This document shows, piece after piece, positions 53,556 to 63,700 of a stretch of DNA of 64,000 nucleotides. This DNA is from Rhodococcus sp. B50 (GTDB lineage: Bacteria; Actinomycetota; Actinomycetes; Mycobacteriales; Mycobacteriaceae). Positions within the stretch are counted from its first letter, which is position 1, and every line of letters begins with the position of its first letter. A program made the translations under genes and the position numbers. Location: NCBI RefSeq assembly GCF_013602415.1, contig NZ_WPAG02000001.1, forward strand, positions 1 through 64,000, given 5' to 3'. Below the pieces are notes generated by a model. That model did no database searches. It was not told the origin of the DNA and was given only the letters and a program-made list of their open reading frames with translations.

Positions 53556-55054
53556 TGCCGTCACTACGCAGCCGCAAAAAGGACGCTGCGCCTGCGCCGA
53601 CCGCTCCGGAGGTAGTTCAGGCGGACACGCTGGCGGTTCCTCGTCGGCGTCCGCCGAAGCGCAACAAGTGGCTCGACCGGTGGGGCTGGTACGAACCGCG
53701 TCCGGAAGGTGTGTGGTCAACGACTCGGCAGGCCGAAGCGCTGAATCTGGCAACCACCCGCAAGAACGTGCGGCACGAAGGTCTCGTGTCGGGGCGGAAT
53801 CTGATGTCGAATGCGCTGGTCATCACCGATCCGTTCGCGTTGTACGGCAGTGAGATCGAGAACATCAACGTCGCGGTGGTCGGTGACATCGGCAAGGCGA
53901 AGTCCTCACTGATCAAGACCACCCTAGGTCTGCGGCAGATCGCGGCCGGCCGTCAGGTCGTGGTGATCGACAAGAAGCGCCAGGGTGATCGCGGTGGCGA
54001 GTACACCGAGCTCGCCAAGTCGTTGGGGGTGCCGTCGATCAGGTTCCAGACCGGCGGTGACGGTGCGCGGTTGAACATCATGGACCCGGCGATTTCGTCG
54101 TCGGTGACCACTTCCGGTGGCATCGTGCCAGCCGGTCAAGAAGTGCTGATCGCCGCGGTACTCGAGGACACCATGCAGCGGACGTTGGTGCAGACGGAGA
54201 TCGCGGCGCTGAACCTGGCGCTGAGACTGGTCAACGAACGTGCCCGCAGCGAAGGCACCGAGCCGATCCTGCGTGATGTCGCCGATCTGCTGCTGTCAAC
54301 GCCGGAAGAAGCGACGGTCACTTTCGGTGAGGTGTGGGAGAAGGAAGCGTGCCGGTGGGGTCGTGATCCGGGCCTGGCGCTGCGGCAGCTCTGCGAAGGA
54401 GATCTGCGCGGGTTGGTCGATCAGCCGACCTCGGCCGATGTCCGTCATGCGCTCGACCATCCGCTCGTGCACTTCGATGTGTCCGAATTGCCCAACAAGG
54501 GACCGGCGCTGCGGGTGGTGATGACGGTCATCAATACGTGGCTGTCGAATGTTCTCGCAGCTCGAGCATCCGAGCACAAGCAGACCATTCTCATCGTCGA
54601 GGAAGGCTGGCACATCGCGGAAGGCTCGACGGGGCGGGTTTTCCGCGACAATATGAAGCTCTCTCGCGGCCTGGGCCTGTCCACGGTCTCAGCGTTCCAT
54701 CACATCGCCGATCTACCTGCGGATTCTCCGGCCAGGGCGTTGATGCAGGAAGCCGGGATCGTGTTCCTGTATGGACAGGATCGGGTAGACGATGCCGAGC
54801 AGACGGTTCGCATGTACCACCTGCCCGAATACTGCGTCGATCTGCTGATGTCGATGCACAAGGGGCAGTGTCTCGTGGTGATGGGCAAGTCCGATCCGGT
54901 GCTGATGAAGCACGAGCGGTCCCCGCTCGAGATCACCCTCACCGACACCGATGAGGTCATTCGGGGTGAGGCGAGCACGCTGGTCGGGCAGACCCGGCTC
55001 CCGGACACTCTCGATGCCGAGGAATTGGCCGAGCTGGTGGGGGCGGTGCAGTGA
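53555..55054 (+). CDS. virB4: VirB4-type ATPase
   Basis: 499 residues. The P-loop region is VAVVGDIGKAKSSLIKTTLG, a variant of GxxGxGKS with Ala-Lys. VVVIDKKRQGDRGGEYTELA follows, Walker B is TILIVEEGWHIAEG, and the VirB4 ending GKSDPVLMKHERSPLE is present. It powers substrate transfer or pilus assembly. TGATG coupling upstream and GTGA overlap downstream. Confidence 0.9.
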   Translation: MPSLRSRKKDAAPAPTAPEVVQADTLAVPRRRPPKRNKWLDRWGWYEPRPEGVWSTTRQAEALNLATTRKNVRHEGLVSGRNLMSNALVITDPFALYGSEIENINVAVVGDIGKAKSSLIKTTLGLRQIAAGRQVVVIDKKRQGDRGGEYTELAKSLGVPSIRFQTGGDGARLNIMDPAISSSVTTSGGIVPAGQEVLIAAVLEDTMQRTLVQTEIAALNLALRLVNERARSEGTEPILRDVADLLLSTPEEATVTFGEVWEKEACRWGRDPGLALRQLCEGDLRGLVDQPTSADVRHALDHPLVHFDVSELPNKGPALRVVMTVINTWLSNVLAARASEHKQTILIVEEGWHIAEGSTGRVFRDNMKLSRGLGLSTVSAFHHIADLPADSPARALMQEAGIVFLYGQDRVDDAEQTVRMYHLPEYCVDLLMSMHKGQCLVVMGKSDPVLMKHERSPLEITLTDTDEVIRGEASTLVGQTRLPDTLDAEELAELVGAVQ

Positions 55055-56862
55055 ACGAGCGGGGTCAGCAGCGGCCGACACAGCCGGTGATTCCGGTCGG
55101 CACCGGCCTGGTGGTCGTGGTGATCGGCGGGGTCCTGTGGACGGTGTACGCCGGGGGCGCGGTTGCCGGCCTGGTGACCGGGGTAGGTCCGGTGTTCCCG
55201 GAAGGGCTGCACGGCACGTTGTCGGTGTTGCGGACGTTGGTGCTCACGCCGGGCGATCCGACGGTGGGCTGGCCCGAGGACTCGCGGCCGGGCTCGGCGA
55301 TCGCGGTGTGGGTGTGCCTGATCGCAGCGATGCTGGTCTATATCACCGTCGCCCTCGTGATCGACGGGAAGGTTTCGGCACGTCAGCGCGCTAAGCGCAC
55401 GCGCCAGGAAGGGTTTGCGGACCGGGCGGAGCTGCGGCAGCGCGGCCTCGATCGTAAGAGCGCAGTGAAAGCCGCGAAGACGAATCGGGCGAGCTTGGGT
55501 GATACTCCGGCCCGCAAGATCGACGCGCACCAGGTGGCGACCCGGATCGGCACGCTCTACGGCGAGCATGGCAAAGATGCCGAGGTGTTCGTCCAGTACC
55601 GGGACGGCACGCTGGTCGAGGGTCCGACCGGATCGGGCAAGAGCTGGCGGTTGGCCTGGCAGCGGATCGTCGAGTCGGTCGGGTTCGTGCTGGCCACGAC
55701 CACCAAACCTGATCTGCTGTGGTCGACGGTGGGGCAACGGTTGGCGTCCGGCCCGGTCGAGGTGTTCGACCCCGAGGGCATCACGCGGTGGCCGACGCCG
55801 ATGCGGTGGTCCCTGCTGGCCGGCTGCGATGACCCGGACACGGCGATCCGGCGTGCCGATGCGCTGGTGCAGGCTGTTCCCCTCGGCGATACCAAGAACA
55901 GTGGGTACTTCTCGACGAACGCAGCGAAGTACCTGCGGTGCTGTCTGTATGCGGCCGCGGTGTCCGGTGGGGATGTGACCACCTTCTATCGCTGGGCGAT
56001 GCAGCGGCAGGTGCCGAAGGTCAAGGAGATTCTGGACCGGGACCTGCCGACGTGGAGCGTGGAGTATTCGCAGCTCGGCGGCTCGGGATCGGATTCGGTC
56101 GACGATGTGATGTCGACGGTCTCGACGCTGCTCGATCCCCTCGCCTCACCGAAGCTGATGGCGGCAGTCAATGTCACCGCCGACGAGTCGGTGAACCTCG
56201 CGCAGCTCATTCGCGACGGCGGGATGCTGTATCTGATCTCCGAAGGCTCCTACGGTTCGAGCGCACCGATCGTCACGGCGTTGGCGGCGGAGGCGTATTA
56301 CCTGGCCAAAGAGATTTCGCGGGAGTACCCGGAGGAGAGAATCGACCCTCCGGTGCGGTTCGTTCTCGATGAGGTCAACAATGTCGCGCCCATCCCGGAT
56401 CTGCCCGACAAGGTCTCCGACAGCGCCGGGCGAGGGATCTCGATCTGGGCGTTCTGCCACGGTCAGGAGCAGAACATCCGGCGATGGGGTCCGAGCGCGG
56501 GGAAGATGTTCACGACGAACTCGCCGGTGCGGATCATCCTGCCCGGCCTCGGTGATGTGAACGAGCTCGAGCAGATCTCCCGATTGACCGGTGAGCGCGA
56601 AGAGTGGTGGTCTCCGATCCAGGCTCCTCGGCAGACGAAGGTGATGACCGCGCCGGAGATTCGCGGAATGCCTGCTGACCAGGCATTGATGATCTACCGG
56701 GGTGCGGCCCCGGCCTTGGTCCATCTACCGCTGGTGTGGGACATTCCGCACTGGAAGAAGCGGGTGCTCGACTCTCAGGAGGTCTACGACTGGGTCTGTG
56801 AGACGGGGGAGCTGCCCGATTGGGCCTGGTCCCACTCGGGCGGGGAAGTGATGCTCGGATGA
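55051..56862 (+). CDS. VirD4/TraG-type coupling protein
   Basis: 603 residues from a GTG. Two N-terminal membrane segments (GTGLVVVVIGGVLWTVYAGG, AIAVWVCLIAAMLVYITVAL), then Walker A VEGPTGSGKSWRL, the TraG-type GPVEVFDPEGI block, Walker B VRFVLDEVNNVAPIP and the SIWAFCHGQEQNIRRWG motif. It hands the relaxase-DNA complex to the channel. The relaxase gene is separate, at 60766 and beyond. Confidence 0.93.
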   Translation: MNERGQQRPTQPVIPVGTGLVVVVIGGVLWTVYAGGAVAGLVTGVGPVFPEGLHGTLSVLRTLVLTPGDPTVGWPEDSRPGSAIAVWVCLIAAMLVYITVALVIDGKVSARQRAKRTRQEGFADRAELRQRGLDRKSAVKAAKTNRASLGDTPARKIDAHQVATRIGTLYGEHGKDAEVFVQYRDGTLVEGPTGSGKSWRLAWQRIVESVGFVLATTTKPDLLWSTVGQRLASGPVEVFDPEGITRWPTPMRWSLLAGCDDPDTAIRRADALVQAVPLGDTKNSGYFSTNAAKYLRCCLYAAAVSGGDVTTFYRWAMQRQVPKVKEILDRDLPTWSVEYSQLGGSGSDSVDDVMSTVSTLLDPLASPKLMAAVNVTADESVNLAQLIRDGGMLYLISEGSYGSSAPIVTALAAEAYYLAKEISREYPEERIDPPVRFVLDEVNNVAPIPDLPDKVSDSAGRGISIWAFCHGQEQNIRRWGPSAGKMFTTNSPVRIILPGLGDVNELEQISRLTGEREEWWSPIQAPRQTKVMTAPEIRGMPADQALMIYRGAAPALVHLPLVWDIPHWKKRVLDSQEVYDWVCETGELPDWAWSHSGGEVMLG

Positions 56863-57338
56863 GCGGGTACACACCGGGCCGGCTGTCGTGGCGGCATCTC
56901 GACCAGGAACAAGCACAACAGTTGTGGGACGAGTTGATCGACTGGGTGGAGTGGTTTCGCGGCTGCTACCGGCTCACCGATCGGATCAAGGGCTGCTGGT
57001 ATCGGCACCCGAAGATGGTCGAGGAACTGACGGCGGCGATGTCGGCGCACAAGGTCGCCTACGAACAGCTCGGCGACGGTCAGGTGCATTCGTGGTCGCC
57101 GGGAAGCTGGCACTACCAGGTCTATCAACCGCTTCTGCAACGGCTGGCGGCCAACTCCGACGAGTTCGGCGACTGTATCGACGGGCGCTGTGAGCCCCCG
57201 ACGGTGCAGGTCACGCTGCTTGATGGGGTGCGGGAGTGGATCGCGGCGGACATCGCGGCGCGGCCGACCCCGATCGCGGCGGTGGTCGCTGCGACCGGAT
57301 CGCTCCCGGACTCGGGCAATGGGCGGGGCCAGCGGTGA
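56859..57338 (+). CDS. Unknown Trp/Cys-rich transfer-operon protein
   Basis: 159 residues from the ATG overlapping the coupling protein stop. Helical and rich in Trp and Tyr (WDELIDWVEWFRGCYRLTDR, CWYRHPKMVEELTAAM), with no membrane segment. Four Cys residues. Probably an accessory protein of the coupling protein, judging by position. Confidence 0.72.
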   Translation: MSGYTPGRLSWRHLDQEQAQQLWDELIDWVEWFRGCYRLTDRIKGCWYRHPKMVEELTAAMSAHKVAYEQLGDGQVHSWSPGSWHYQVYQPLLQRLAANSDEFGDCIDGRCEPPTVQVTLLDGVREWIAADIAARPTPIAAVVAATGSLPDSGNGRGQR

Positions 57339-57478
57339 TCGACGCTGCGCGGATGGTCGATCTGATCGACTCAGGCGATGCCGAACCGGTCGAACCTGAC
57401 GACGAGTTCGGGCCGGTCTCGTATGACGGTCACGTCTGGCAGTGGTCCGACGATACGGAGGGATACGTGCGGACCTAG
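57335..57478 (+). CDS. Tiny acidic protein at the end of the transfer operon
   Basis: 47 residues from a GTG that overlaps the previous stop. Acidic, with FGPVSYDGHVWQWSDDTEGY at the end. No family recognised; the overlap supports translation. Confidence 0.5.
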   Translation: MIDAARMVDLIDSGDAEPVEPDDEFGPVSYDGHVWQWSDDTEGYVRT

Positions 57479-57828
57479 AGACTACCGGGGAACATCACCA
57501 GGCCGGACTCACCACCCGGCCGTTCCTCGGTGTGGTGGCCGGTCGTTGGAAGTGCCCGCTCAGGTACCGAGGGCCGGCCACCACGATCAAATTGAGATCA
57601 CTAAGAGATCGCGCGGATAAGGCGTGAGTCAAAGGCTGTGGGCGGGTCGTATGTCCCACCTGTGGTGCGTTCGGGAAGCAGCGCTTGGAACTGGCCCACA
57701 ACGGGTCGGTGATGAAGTTGGGGAGGACAGGCACGGCGTCTTCTGTGTGTTGTCAGCAGAGGGAACAGGCGCGCCCACCCTGCGGCAGAGGTGCAACTGC
57801 GGCAGGGGCGAGCGTCGTGATGTTCGAT
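57479..57828. other. Gap between the transfer operon and the MFS gene
   Basis: 350 bases without a convincing gene. An inverted pair GTGGTGGCCGG / CCGGCCACCAC (about 57530-57585) could end transcription of the transfer operon. A short open stretch with VVCPTCGAFGK looks like a broken Cys-rich gene. Confidence 0.4.
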
Positions 57829-59238
57829 CTATGCGTCGGCCGGGGCAGCACCCGGAGACCGGCCGATGACCACCGCGCCGAGGACCAGTCCTGCGATCGC
57901 CAGCACCGCAGCAACGAGGAACGGATCACCAGCGTGCAGGGCCGGAGCGAACCCGATTCCCACGTAAACGGCCACACCGGTCGCACCGCCGAGCTGGTCG
58001 GCGGCGCGCTGGACGCCCGAGGCGATCCCGGCGTCATCGTCCGTGCTCCCACTGACCGCGATGTACTGCAGGCCGACAAGACCGAAACCCATACCCGCCG
58101 CGATCAGCAGCATCGCCGGGAACAACCATGCCGCCCCACCACCGAGGACAGCGGCGACAGCGACCGCGACCATCGCGCCTGCGGCGCAGACGAGCCCGAT
58201 CATCACACACGCACGCGCACCCCAGCGCTCGAGCAGGTGCGGCACGAGCATCGACGCCGCGATCAGCGCCACCGCCAGCGGCAGCATCGTCAATCCTGCC
58301 CCGAGCGGCCCGATGCCGAGCCGGTCCTGCAGATAGAAGGTGAACAACAGGAACGAGGTCGACAGCGCTCCGCTGAGCAGCATGGTGGTCAGGTTCGCCC
58401 GCACCCGGGAGCGGTCGGCGAAGAACGCCAACGGGACCATGGGGTTCGGCGACCTCGCCTCGACCTTCACGAACCCGATGGCGGCTGCTGCCGCACCGAC
58501 CACCGCGGCCATGCTCAGCCACGGACTCGTGCCGGGTCCGCCGGCCTCGACCACGGCGTAGACGAACAGCAGCGGGCACGCCGTCAGCAGGAGCGCGCCG
58601 GGTAGGTCCAACCGAACCTGTCTCCTGGGTGCGGAGCGGTCGGCCGGAACCAGGAAGAGCGCAGCCACGATCACGATCAGGATGAACGGCACCGAGATGA
58701 GGAAAATCCAACGCCATCCCAGGTGGGCAGTAATGATCCCGGACAGGGCGAACCCGACGACCAGGCCGCAGCTGGCCACGGCCGCCCACACGCTCAGCGC
58801 GCGCGAGCGGCGCGGACCCTCGGGGAACAGCAGCACGATGGTCGCCATCGCCGCGGGCAGCGCGACTGCCTCACCAACTCCCTGCAGGAGACGAGCTGCG
58901 ACCAATATCGGGAATGAGGGGGCCAGTCCTGCCAGCAGGGACGCCGCGCCGAACAGGATTGTGCCTGCCAGGAGGGTGCGGCGGCGGCCCAGCAGGTCGC
59001 CGAGCCGCCCGCCGAGCATCAGCAGCCCGCCACCGGTAATCGTGTAGCCGACCACGACCCAGGTCAGGGAGTGGCCGTCGACGCCGTAGTCCGCACCGAT
59101 CGCAGGCAGCGCGATGTTGACCACGGTCACGTCGACCGCGATAAAGAACTGCAGCATAGACATCGCACACAGCACGAGCCATGCGCGTACAAGGGCGGAA
59201 CTGTGCCCGCGAGAAGTAGAGGAAATGCCTGAAAACAT
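57829..59238 (-). CDS. MFS drug:H+ antiporter, DHA2 (14-segment) family
   Basis: 469 residues with about 14 hydrophobic segments. Family motifs: FFIAVDVTVVNIALPAIGAD in segment 1, LTWVVVGYTITGGGLLMLGG (motif D1-like) and RLGDLLGRRRTLLAG (motif A). It would export toxic compounds using the proton gradient. Start at the ATG behind GGAGC. No regulator gene adjoins it. It interrupts the transfer region, so it looks like a later insertion. Confidence 0.9.
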   Translation of the reverse strand: MFSGISSTSRGHSSALVRAWLVLCAMSMLQFFIAVDVTVVNIALPAIGADYGVDGHSLTWVVVGYTITGGGLLMLGGRLGDLLGRRRTLLAGTILFGAASLLAGLAPSFPILVAARLLQGVGEAVALPAAMATIVLLFPEGPRRSRALSVWAAVASCGLVVGFALSGIITAHLGWRWIFLISVPFILIVIVAALFLVPADRSAPRRQVRLDLPGALLLTACPLLFVYAVVEAGGPGTSPWLSMAAVVGAAAAAIGFVKVEARSPNPMVPLAFFADRSRVRANLTTMLLSGALSTSFLLFTFYLQDRLGIGPLGAGLTMLPLAVALIAASMLVPHLLERWGARACVMIGLVCAAGAMVAVAVAAVLGGGAAWLFPAMLLIAAGMGFGLVGLQYIAVSGSTDDDAGIASGVQRAADQLGGATGVAVYVGIGFAPALHAGDPFLVAAVLAIAGLVLGAVVIGRSPGAAPADA

Positions 59239-59340
59239 CGGGTGCTCCGTCGCTCTGAAGAGTTACCGAGCAGCACACAGGGCCGCTCCGGACTGGTTCA
59301 CGAAGCGGCTGGACGTGCCAGATGAAAGTGTTGCTATGAG

Positions 59341-59371
59341 CTGGTCGTCCCGCCGCTAGCGGGACGACCAG
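59341..59371. terminator. Perfect 13-bp hairpin between divergent genes
   Basis: CTGGTCGTCCCGC (59341-59353) and its complement (59359-59371), loop CGCTA. It lies about 100 bases upstream of the MFS gene and 195 before the next + strand gene, so it terminates neither in an obvious way; it may be left over from an insertion or act as an operator. I see no gene in 59239-59565. Confidence 0.5.
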
Positions 59372-59565
59372 GTCACTGCCGCGCAAGCGGCCGAGCACGA
59401 AGCGCCGGACATGCCTGAAACCCTATCAGCGAGCATCCACTCTCATGTCACAGCCGTCTGCGTCTGCACCTATCCGCGCAATCTCTAAGGGTGGCGGAAC
59501 CGAGTTCATAGCAATTGCTCCCAACGAGACTGCGGACTGGCAACGGCTTGAATTCTGACGGGTGA

Positions 59566-60753
59566 ATGTTTGCGGTGGGAGGTCTCTTCGGCTTACCTGA
59601 CCTGGTGAAGTGTCTTAAGGAGTTGGCCAAGAAGTGGAACGTGGAGCAGTACGCATGGGGGGCTGGTCTTTGCTTCGCAGGAACCCTCCTGATCGCACTG
59701 TTCATTGCCGCAGGAACTGCGTCTTTAGGCGAATGGATAACGCGAGCAGTTGCTATCGCTTCGGTCGTGGTCGCGATGCTTTCCCGCCAACAATCAAAGC
59801 GTTCGGCCGACGCGGCTCAACAGAATGCCGCTCTCGCTGCTGCCCAAGAGGTTCGGCGACGTCACAGATTGGTCCTAGACCCTCACCCCATCCCGTACAG
59901 ACATGTACTCCGTAATGCCGGAACGGTCGCGGCAACGCAAGTGGAGGTCGTCAATAGCGACGACTTTGCCCATGTCAAGTTCGTAGGAGTCGACGACCCT
60001 GTCTCCATTGCTCCTGGACAGTCACGGGCAGTGGACATGGTGACTACCTGGGGAGGCGGGGGCGTCCAAGCCACCTTCGAATGGATTCCGGAAGGTGAAA
60101 CTGAGAAGAAGACATGGACTGAAGTGATTTACCCGTCTGCATCAGAAGCCGCAGACCGGGGGAAGGATCAGCAAGCAAAGGATGCTCGCAAGCACAGAGA
60201 AGAAGACATCGATCGGGAGTACCGGCGTGAACTCCGCTCGCTGATTCTCCAGCTCGGGGACGCGTACGCCCAGTACAAGGTAGATCCGACTGGCCCGGGA
60301 AATCGCCTTCGCGTTCAGCTACTTACGGCCGCGCTGCCGCCGAGGCTTGCCCGAGAAATCGGGTATGAGGTCGACGTTCCGCGAGATGTGTGGGGGCCGG
60401 ATGAATACCCGTTCCACCATCACCTGGACCCGGCCGACGCTCATCTTATCGAGGACATCGTGCCGGAGCTCGAACTGATCTGGAATATGCGCCAGGTCGA
60501 AGGCACTCGCGTATACGGTCCCACCGGTGCACCCGGACCTGAGGAGGAACCCCGAATTTGGTGGGCTGTTCAAGGTTATGTCGATCGAGTAAAGGATCGG
60601 GAGGCGGGAGTACGTCACCTCCGCAGGTCACCTAGAGACCAACAACACCACGATGAAGCGATGGCCGACATACGGCGATTTCAGGAGCGCATGAACTCGG
60701 TCCATCAGACGGAAAGTGATTCCATTTCTCCCCAAGCCGATGGGAACGAATGA
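59566..60753 (+). CDS. Membrane-anchored protein of unknown function
   Basis: 395 residues. Two hydrophobic segments (GAGLCFAGTLLIALFIAAGT; AVAIASVVVAMLSR), a helical stretch (SADAAQQNAALAAAQEVRRR), a strand-rich domain (HVLRNAGTVAATQVEVVNSD) and a charged helical C-terminus (DARKHREEDIDREYRRELRS). No family recognised. Its first half has the same layout as the protein at 1-1263. It meets the relaxase gene tail to tail. Confidence 0.75.
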   Translation: MFAVGGLFGLPDLVKCLKELAKKWNVEQYAWGAGLCFAGTLLIALFIAAGTASLGEWITRAVAIASVVVAMLSRQQSKRSADAAQQNAALAAAQEVRRRHRLVLDPHPIPYRHVLRNAGTVAATQVEVVNSDDFAHVKFVGVDDPVSIAPGQSRAVDMVTTWGGGGVQATFEWIPEGETEKKTWTEVIYPSASEAADRGKDQQAKDARKHREEDIDREYRRELRSLILQLGDAYAQYKVDPTGPGNRLRVQLLTAALPPRLAREIGYEVDVPRDVWGPDEYPFHHHLDPADAHLIEDIVPELELIWNMRQVEGTRVYGPTGAPGPEEEPRIWWAVQGYVDRVKDREAGVRHLRRSPRDQQHHDEAMADIRRFQERMNSVHQTESDSISPQADGNE

Positions 60754-60765
60754 CGTTAGATCGGG

Positions 60766-63700
60766 TTAGACGCGCCAGCTTCTTTCCTTACCATGCCCGA
60801 AGTCGGGGCGTGGCTCTGCTTCCATGCCGGGCCTGCGATGCTCGGGTTCGTGATGTTCCTGCTGTTCGCGCAGCTTGGAATGTTGGCGTTCGATGTGTGT
60901 CCAGTCGAGTGCGGCGCGGCGGTCCTTGGGGCGGCCTCCGGCGAAGGTGTCGTTATCGGTGATGTGATGGGCACTGCGGTAGGCGGCGGCGTCTGCGATG
61001 GTGGCCCGCCACAGGGCAGCGTGTTCGGGATCGTCGGGGCAGGCACCGAGGTTCGAATGTGCCCAGGTCGGTGCGGTGTCGTCGGTGAGCTGGTCGCGGT
61101 AGTCGCGGTGGAGCTCGGCGATGGTCTGGTAGTCCTCGCGGATCGTGGCGGCGAGTTCGGGGTCGATGGTGTCGGCGTCGGACACGGGCGCGACGACCCA
61201 TTCGGGTGCGTCGGGGTTCGTGAGGTCTCGGCCCTCGGCGGCGATGCGGTCGAGTTCGGCGAGCAGCGTGGTCGCTGGGGCGGTGGCTCCGGCCCGCTCT
61301 GCCAGATCGGCCACGACCTCCTCAATGCTCGCTCCGCTGAGGCGGTGGAGGTGTTCGATGCGTCCGGCGATGGCCTGGGCGCGTTCGTCGTCGGTCTGCA
61401 ACGCGAGCGTGGGCAGGTGCTCGGTGATGGTCTCTTCGTGCTCAGTGAGCCATGCGGTGGTGCGGCGGGCAATCAACTCGGTCAGGGGCTTGGCCATGTC
61501 GGAGCGCAGCGCGGCCGCGGTGGTGTCGGTGCCGTTTGCGGCCAGGCGTTCGTGGTGCCAGGTGAGCAGGTTGATCGGGTCGACGCCGGCTTGGGCGGCG
61601 CGGTGGAGCTGGCGGGCGAGCAGTCGTGCGGAGGATTCTTCGGCGATGCGGGCACCGAGTTCTTCTCCGAGTGCAGCGGTGGCGAGGGTGCGAACTCTCT
61701 GTGTTTCGAGCAGTGCGGAGGTGTCGCGGTAGCGGCGGATGATCTCGCCGATGCCGGTGTCTGCGGCCGCGGCGCGGTCGGTGGTCGCGATGTAGCGGCG
61801 GGCGCATTCGACCGCGAAGTCGTGCATTTCCGCGTCGGTGTGGAGCGGGTCGCGGATCGGTAGCGGCGGCAATGTCGGGTGTTCGGTGAACTGGCCGACG
61901 ATGGCGCGGGTGCGGTGGGCGAGGACCGCTCCGATGTCTTTCGCTCCGGCGAGGGGGCCTTCGGCGAGGGCGTGTCCGAGGAGTGTGCGGGTGCTGTAGC
62001 CGTGGTCATGGGCATCGGCGAGGAGCTGGCGAAGCTGCGCCCATCCTTCGGTGCCTTCGATGGTGGCGGCAATCTGTTCGGGCAGGGTGCGGCGCATCTC
62101 GGTCTCGAGTGCGTCGTCGCGGAGGCGGCGTTGGGCGGCCAGATATGCCTCGCGCAGCCGCTCCGGGTCGGTGGCGTGGGCGGCTTGTTCGGCGAGTTCT
62201 TCGGTGGCGGTGCGGTGGCCGTTGTCGGTGGCGACGACGGTTTCGAGGATCATCCGGCCGGTGGAGACGTTCTTGTCTTCTAGGTGCGGACGCTCGGTGT
62301 CGAGGTTGACGGGCGCGTCGACCGGGACGTAGATCCGGTTGTCGGTGCGGGCGCGGGTGACGGCCACATACAGCCCGGAGCGGTCCATCTCGGCGGTGAT
62401 GATGGCGTGGGCGGTGTCGACGGTGACGCCCTGGGCGCGGTGCACGGTGGAGGCGTAGCCGAGTTGCACGTGGGTGCTGATGTAGTCGGCCGGCAGGGTG
62501 ATGACGCCGCCGTGTTCGAGGTGCCGGACGGTCAGTGCGCCGCGTTCGGAGACGACATCGAGTACTTCCCATAGGTCGCCGTTTCGCACGAACGCTCCGG
62601 CTTTCTTTCCGCCGGAGGGGTTCAGATCGCGGCGGTTGCTGCGGGTGAGCACGATGTCGCCGCGGCCTGCGGTGAGTTCGTCGGCGAGGGCGATGGTGGT
62701 GGATTCGTCGCTGGTTCCGTCGTGGCGGCGCACGGCCTGGACTTGGATGTTCGCTGCCGTGACGTCCTCGCGGGTGGGCAGCATGACGATGGATTCTTTG
62801 CCGTCGGCGAGGTCGTGGAGGTAGTTCTCGACGGCCTGGCCGATCATTTCTTCGCGTGTTCCTTCGCGCACGAGGTCGCGTTCGTAGATCAGGTCCAGGC
62901 CGGTGGAGTCACCGGATCGCAGCAGCATCGAGTTTTCGGCTTGGGCGGTGTCGTTGCCGAATCTGACCACGGTGTCGAGTTCGGGAGCGTCGGTGTTCTG
63001 CGCCAGATAGCGCAGCATTCCGCCGGTTTCCACAGCGTCGAGCTGGGCCGGGTCACCGAGCAGGCGGACGACTGCGCCACGTTCCTTGGCGATCTCGACG
63101 ACGGCGGCGAGGTCGAGGGTGGAGGCAAGGGATGCTTCGTCGACGAGCAGCATCGTGCCCGGTGCGATGTCGATGCCGGCCGGGAGTGTGCCGGGGCGAC
63201 TGCCGACGAGACCGCGCCAGGGGTAGGTCAGGGAGGCCAGGGTCAGGCCGGTGACGCCGACTTCTTCGCCGAGTGTTTCGGCGGCGACTGCGGAGGGTGC
63301 GAGGGCTATGACGCCCCGGCCTTCGTTCTGCCATGCCTGCACGACGGCTTTCATGCTGGTGGTCTTGCCGGTTCCTGCGGGTCCGACACCGACGGCCAGC
63401 AGTGCCCCGGATTGCAGGAAGTGCTCGGTCAAGGTGCGCTGGCCGGCGTTGAGGTTGCGCCCGGTTTCGGCGCGCATCGTCTCGTACACCTCGTGGATCG
63501 AGGCGCTGCGAGCGGTGAAGACAGTGGGTTCGCTGGTGGCCGATACCAGCATCGTTTCGGCGTCGAGGATGCGCTGGGAGCTGTGTTTGTGGCTGCCGTG
63601 GTGGGACAGAACGAAGTCGCCGTTACGTCGGCGCAGACGCCTCGGGATCGCGGGCAGCTCCACGCGTGGGGTGGTGACCGACAACTCCACGACCGGTTGG

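Noticed and set aside
60793..61863. 356-codon + strand frame
   Set aside because: Antisense shadow of the relaxase-helicase, Gly/Val-rich with no motif.
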